Assembly: GCA_030608865.1 (NCBI GenBank)
Contig: JAUWDI010000030.1
Coordinates: 1 to 8,397 of the forward strand
Direction: 5' to 3'
Source: Anaerolineales bacterium
Lineage (GTDB): Bacteria > Chloroflexota > Anaerolineae > Anaerolineales > E44-bin32
Length of the DNA stretch: 8,397 bases
Shown here in pieces: positions 6,220-8,397 of this stretch. Under the pieces are notes generated by a model that did no database searches, was not told the DNA's origin, and was given only the letters and a program-made list of their open reading frames with translations. The first letter of the stretch is position 1, and each line of letters begins with the position of its first letter. A program made the translations under genes and the position numbers.

Positions 6220-6440
6220 GAGAGCGTAGTCCTTAGGGCGCTCAGATTGGGCGTCAATAGGATCTAAACAAACAGACGCTGTGATTGTAGATCATCTTAC
6301 GTGACCGGGAGAGAAGATCGCAACCCAGATGTTAAACCACCCAGCGGATAGCCGATTAAATGCAGCCGTAGAAAAAAACAACAGGTCTGGAGTATATCTA
6401 TCTCCTACGGGGCGTTAATAGTTCTCTAGCGTAATTCGCC

Positions 6441-6446
6441 TATGAT
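6441..6446 (+). promoter_or_regulatory. Possible -10 element of the dnaK promoter
   Basis: TATGAT matches the sigma70 -10 consensus at five of six positions and lies 34 bp before the dnaK start. No recognisable -35 is found 16-18 bases upstream (ATAGTT or similar), so this is tentative. A heat-shock or activator-dependent promoter is an alternative. Confidence 0.35.
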
Positions 6447-6466
6447 AAAGCTATCAGATTTCCATA

Positions 6467-6474
6467 AGAGGTGA
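6467..6474 (+). promoter_or_regulatory. Strong dnaK ribosome binding site
   Basis: AGAGGTGA matches seven of the eight bases of AGGAGGTGA's 3' core and ends six bases before the ATG at 6481. It is the best Shine-Dalgarno in the window, in keeping with high DnaK expression. Confidence 0.75.
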
Positions 6475-6480
6475 CAAACA

Positions 6481-8370
6481 ATGGCAAAGATTATTGGTAT
6501 TGACTTAGGAACGACGAACAGCGTCGTCGCGGTAATGGAAGGCGGCGACCCGACAGTGATCACAACCGCGGAGGGCGGACGTCTATGCCCATCAGTGGTT
6601 GCGTTTACGAAAAATGGCGAACGCCTCGTCGGCCAGACGGCCAAACGACAGGCTGTTGTGAACTCCGAGAACACGGTTTACTCCATTAAGCGATTCATCG
6701 GACGACATTTTGACGAGGTCGAGGGCGAACGCGAGATGGTTTCCTTCGAGATAATAAAGGGGCCTGCGGGTGGCGCGCAAGTGAAGATACCGGCAACTGG
6801 CCGCGAATACACTCCCCAAGAGATCTCGGCGATGGTTCTGGCAAAGTTAAAGAAAGACGCCGAGGCATATCTGGGAGAATCGGTGACTAAAGCCGTGATT
6901 ACGGTTCCGGCTTACTTCAACGATTCCCAGCGACAAGCTACCAAGGACGCGGGAAAGATCGCCGGGCTGGAAGTGATGCGGATTATCAATGAGCCCACAG
7001 CGGCGGCCTTAGCCTACGGCCTCGACAAGAAGGAAAACGAGACCATCCTGGTTTTCGACTTGGGCGGCGGTACCTTCGACGTAAGCTTGCTAGAAGTTGG
7101 CGAAGGCGTTGTCGAGGTGAAAGCGACGAACGGCGACACGCACCTGGGAGGCGACGACTGGGATCAACGGATCGTCATCCACATCGCCGAAGAATACAAA
7201 AAAGAACACGGGATCGATCTGCGTGAGGATAGGCAAGCGCTGCAGCGGTTACGTGAGGCGGCGGAGAAGGCTAAGGTTGAGCTCTCCTCGGTGACAGAGA
7301 CGGATATCAACCTGCCTTTCATCACCGCAGACGCATCCGGCCCCAAGCACTTAACAATGAAGCTGACACGCTCAAAGTTTGACCAGCTAACCGAAGACCT
7401 CGTCGATCGCATCAAGGGACCTTTCAAGGCCGTGTTAAAAGATGCTAACGTCAAGATAGAAAACATCGATGAAGTTGTACTTGTCGGTGGGGCAACGCGT
7501 ATGCCCATGGTGCAGGAACTTGTCCGTGAACTAACGGGAAAAGAGCCTCACAAGGGCGTCAATCCGGATGAAGTTGTGTCCATTGGCGCTTCTATTCAGG
7601 CCGGCGTGCTCGCCGGTGAGGTCAAGGATGTTCTGCTGCTCGATGTTACACCCCTCTCGCTGGGCGTAGAAACGCTTGGTGGTGTGATGACGACTCTGAT
7701 CGAACGCAACACTACAATCCCGATCAAGAAGGCCGAAATCTTCTCCACGGCGGAGGACAATCAGACCGCAGTCGACATCCATGTTCTGCAGGGTGAGCGA
7801 CCGATGGCACCTGATAACATGACGCTCGGGCGGTTTCGCCTTGAGGGCATTCCCCCCGCGCCGCGGGGTATACCGCAGGTTGAAGTGACGTTTGACATCG
7901 ACGCAAACGGGATCATCAATGTGAAAGCTCAGGACAAAGCGACGGGAAAGGAACAGAAAGTAACCATCACGGCATCTACGAATCTGGACAAGGATGATGT
8001 AGAGCGGATGGTTCAAGAATCGAAATCCCACGCGGCTGATGATCGCAAGCGGCGGGAGTTGGCGGACGCCCGGAATGAAGGAGATTCGCTCGCCTACCAG
8101 GCGGAAAAAGCCCTGCGCGATTTGGGCGAGAAAGTGCCAGCGAATGATAGAGAGCAGATCGAAGCGAAAATCGCCGAGCTGCGCGAAGTAATTCAGGGCG
8201 AAGATATGTCGGAAATAAAGCGACTGACCGAGGAAGTAAACCAGGCCAGTCACGCCCTGAGCCAGCAGATGTACGCTCAGGAGGCTGAGCCACAAGCTGA
8301 AGAAACGGACAGCCAGGACAGCGCGGCGGACGATGAAGAAGTCGTCGAAGGCGAATTCCGAGAGGCTTAA
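6481..8370 (+). CDS. dnaK: Chaperone DnaK (Hsp70), complete
   Basis: Full-length 629-residue Hsp70, the ATP-driven cytoplasmic chaperone that folds and holds client proteins with GrpE and DnaJ. The ATPase domain (about 1-383) shows GIDLGTTNS (6-14), Lys70, TVPAYFND (141-148), [11 protein letters not shown] (170-180), DLGGGTFD (193-200), GGDDWD (223-228) and [10 protein letters not shown] (333-342). The interdomain linker [15 protein letters not shown] is at 384-398. The substrate-binding beta domain follows ([20 protein letters not shown], 421-440), then a helical lid and an acidic tail ending VVEGEFREA. The N-terminal-domain insert missing from Bacillus-type DnaK is present (about residues 77-102). 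Residue 36 is Cys (RLCPSVV) where Thr is common. No grpE, dnaJ or hrcA lies upstream, and no CIRCE site is visible, so heat control here must use another signal or be absent. Confidence 0.99.
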   Translation: MAKIIGIDLGTTNSVVAVMEGGDPTVITTAEGGRLCPSVVAFTKNGERLVGQTAKRQAVVNSENTVYSIKRFIGRHFDEVEGEREMVSFEIIKGPAGGAQVKIPATGREYTPQEISAMVLAKLKKDAEAYLGESVTKAVITVPAYFNDSQRQATKDAGKIAGLEVMRIINEPTAAALAYGLDKKENETILVFDLGGGTFDVSLLEVGEGVVEVKATNGDTHLGGDDWDQRIVIHIAEEYKKEHGIDLREDRQALQRLREAAEKAKVELSSVTETDINLPFITADASGPKHLTMKLTRSKFDQLTEDLVDRIKGPFKAVLKDANVKIENIDEVVLVGGATRMPMVQELVRELTGKEPHKGVNPDEVVSIGASIQAGVLAGEVKDVLLLDVTPLSLGVETLGGVMTTLIERNTTIPIKKAEIFSTAEDNQTAVDIHVLQGERPMAPDNMTLGRFRLEGIPPAPRGIPQVEVTFDIDANGIINVKAQDKATGKEQKVTITASTNLDKDDVERMVQESKSHAADDRKRRELADARNEGDSLAYQAEKALRDLGEKVPANDREQIEAKIAELREVIQGEDMSEIKRLTEEVNQASHALSQQMYAQEAEPQAEETDSQDSAADDEEVVEGEFREA

Positions 8371-8393
8371 TCCATATCCCATTAGCGAGGGAA

Positions 8394-8397
8394 ATGA
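8394..8397 (+). CDS. Possible start of the next gene, cut by window edge
   Basis: GAGGG (8387-8391) precedes an ATG at 8394, 23 bp after the dnaK stop. The spacing of two bases is short and only one codon is visible, so this is a guess from position. A chaperone partner such as grpE or dnaJ would be unsurprising downstream of dnaK. Confidence 0.2.

Larger units (their letters stand above)
6163..6480. other. Divergent promoter region between the DUF1684 gene and dnaK
   Basis: This is a 318-bp spacer without a credible gene. It holds the DUF1684 Shine-Dalgarno (6168-6171), an imperfect dyad (6191-6219), a weak minus-strand TTGACG (6257-6252) that might be a -35 for DUF1684, and a likely dnaK -10 (6441-6446) and Shine-Dalgarno. 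The 10-mer GAGAAGATCG occurs twice in opposite orientation (6195-6204 on minus, 6311-6320 on plus). No CIRCE element (TTAGCACTC-N9-GAGTGCTAA) is present. Confidence 0.6.

Noticed and set aside
6375..6381. Run of seven A (T on the minus strand) as a terminator tail
   Set aside because: No stem-loop precedes it on the minus strand, and it lies upstream of dnaK where no transcript needs to end.
7531..8382. Long open frame of 283 codons antisense to dnaK
   Set aside because: The translation has no recognisable domain and lies wholly opposite a certain dnaK. Long antisense frames are a known by-product of codon bias in dnaK genes.
1..8397. Mobile element, CRISPR array, tRNA or phage gene
   Set aside because: No transposase or integrase motifs, terminal repeats, regularly spaced repeats or cloverleaf were seen on reading both strands.

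Overview
The window looks like chromosomal DNA from an uncultured bacterium of the Chloroflexota, probably Anaerolineae-like. That placement is inference. It rests on the DnaK sequence (N-terminal-domain insert present, GGDDWD motif, C-terminus ending VVEGEFREA), and on a lipoprotein, a 7-TM protein and a one-TM protein that resemble families I remember mainly from Chloroflexota genomes. G+C looks mid-50s by eye. I see no tRNA, rRNA, CRISPR array, transposase or other sign of a mobile element.

Layout. (1) 1-927, minus: a thiolase cut by the left edge just after its NEA motif. A good sigma70-type promoter (986-1014) precedes it, with a perfect palindrome (1014-1031) abutting the -35. (2) 1144-4289, plus: three co-directional genes, namely a two-domain lipoprotein, a 12-TM-type MFS transporter, and an unrecognised membrane protein with about 8 TM segments that starts 4 nt after the MFS stop. 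They end at a 12-bp-stem terminator (4354-4383). (3) 4481-6162, minus: a 7-TM protein of unknown function, a small single-TM protein, and a DUF1684 protein, separated by spacers with hairpins. (4) 6163-6480: a 318-bp divergent spacer with an imperfect dyad and a probable dnaK promoter. (5) 6481-8370, plus: complete dnaK, with a possible start of the next gene at the right edge.

How the genes may work together. The thiolase serves acyl-CoA metabolism (beta-oxidation or acetoacetyl-CoA chemistry). The lipoprotein/MFS/membrane-protein run is probably one transcription unit at the cell envelope, with the MFS protein exporting or importing an unknown small molecule. DnaK is the housekeeping and heat-shock Hsp70. 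No partner (grpE, dnaJ, hrcA) and no CIRCE operator is visible. I found no compelling new multi-gene system. The best leads are the orphan 8-TM protein coupled to the MFS gene, the thiolase operator, and several structured intergenic regions.
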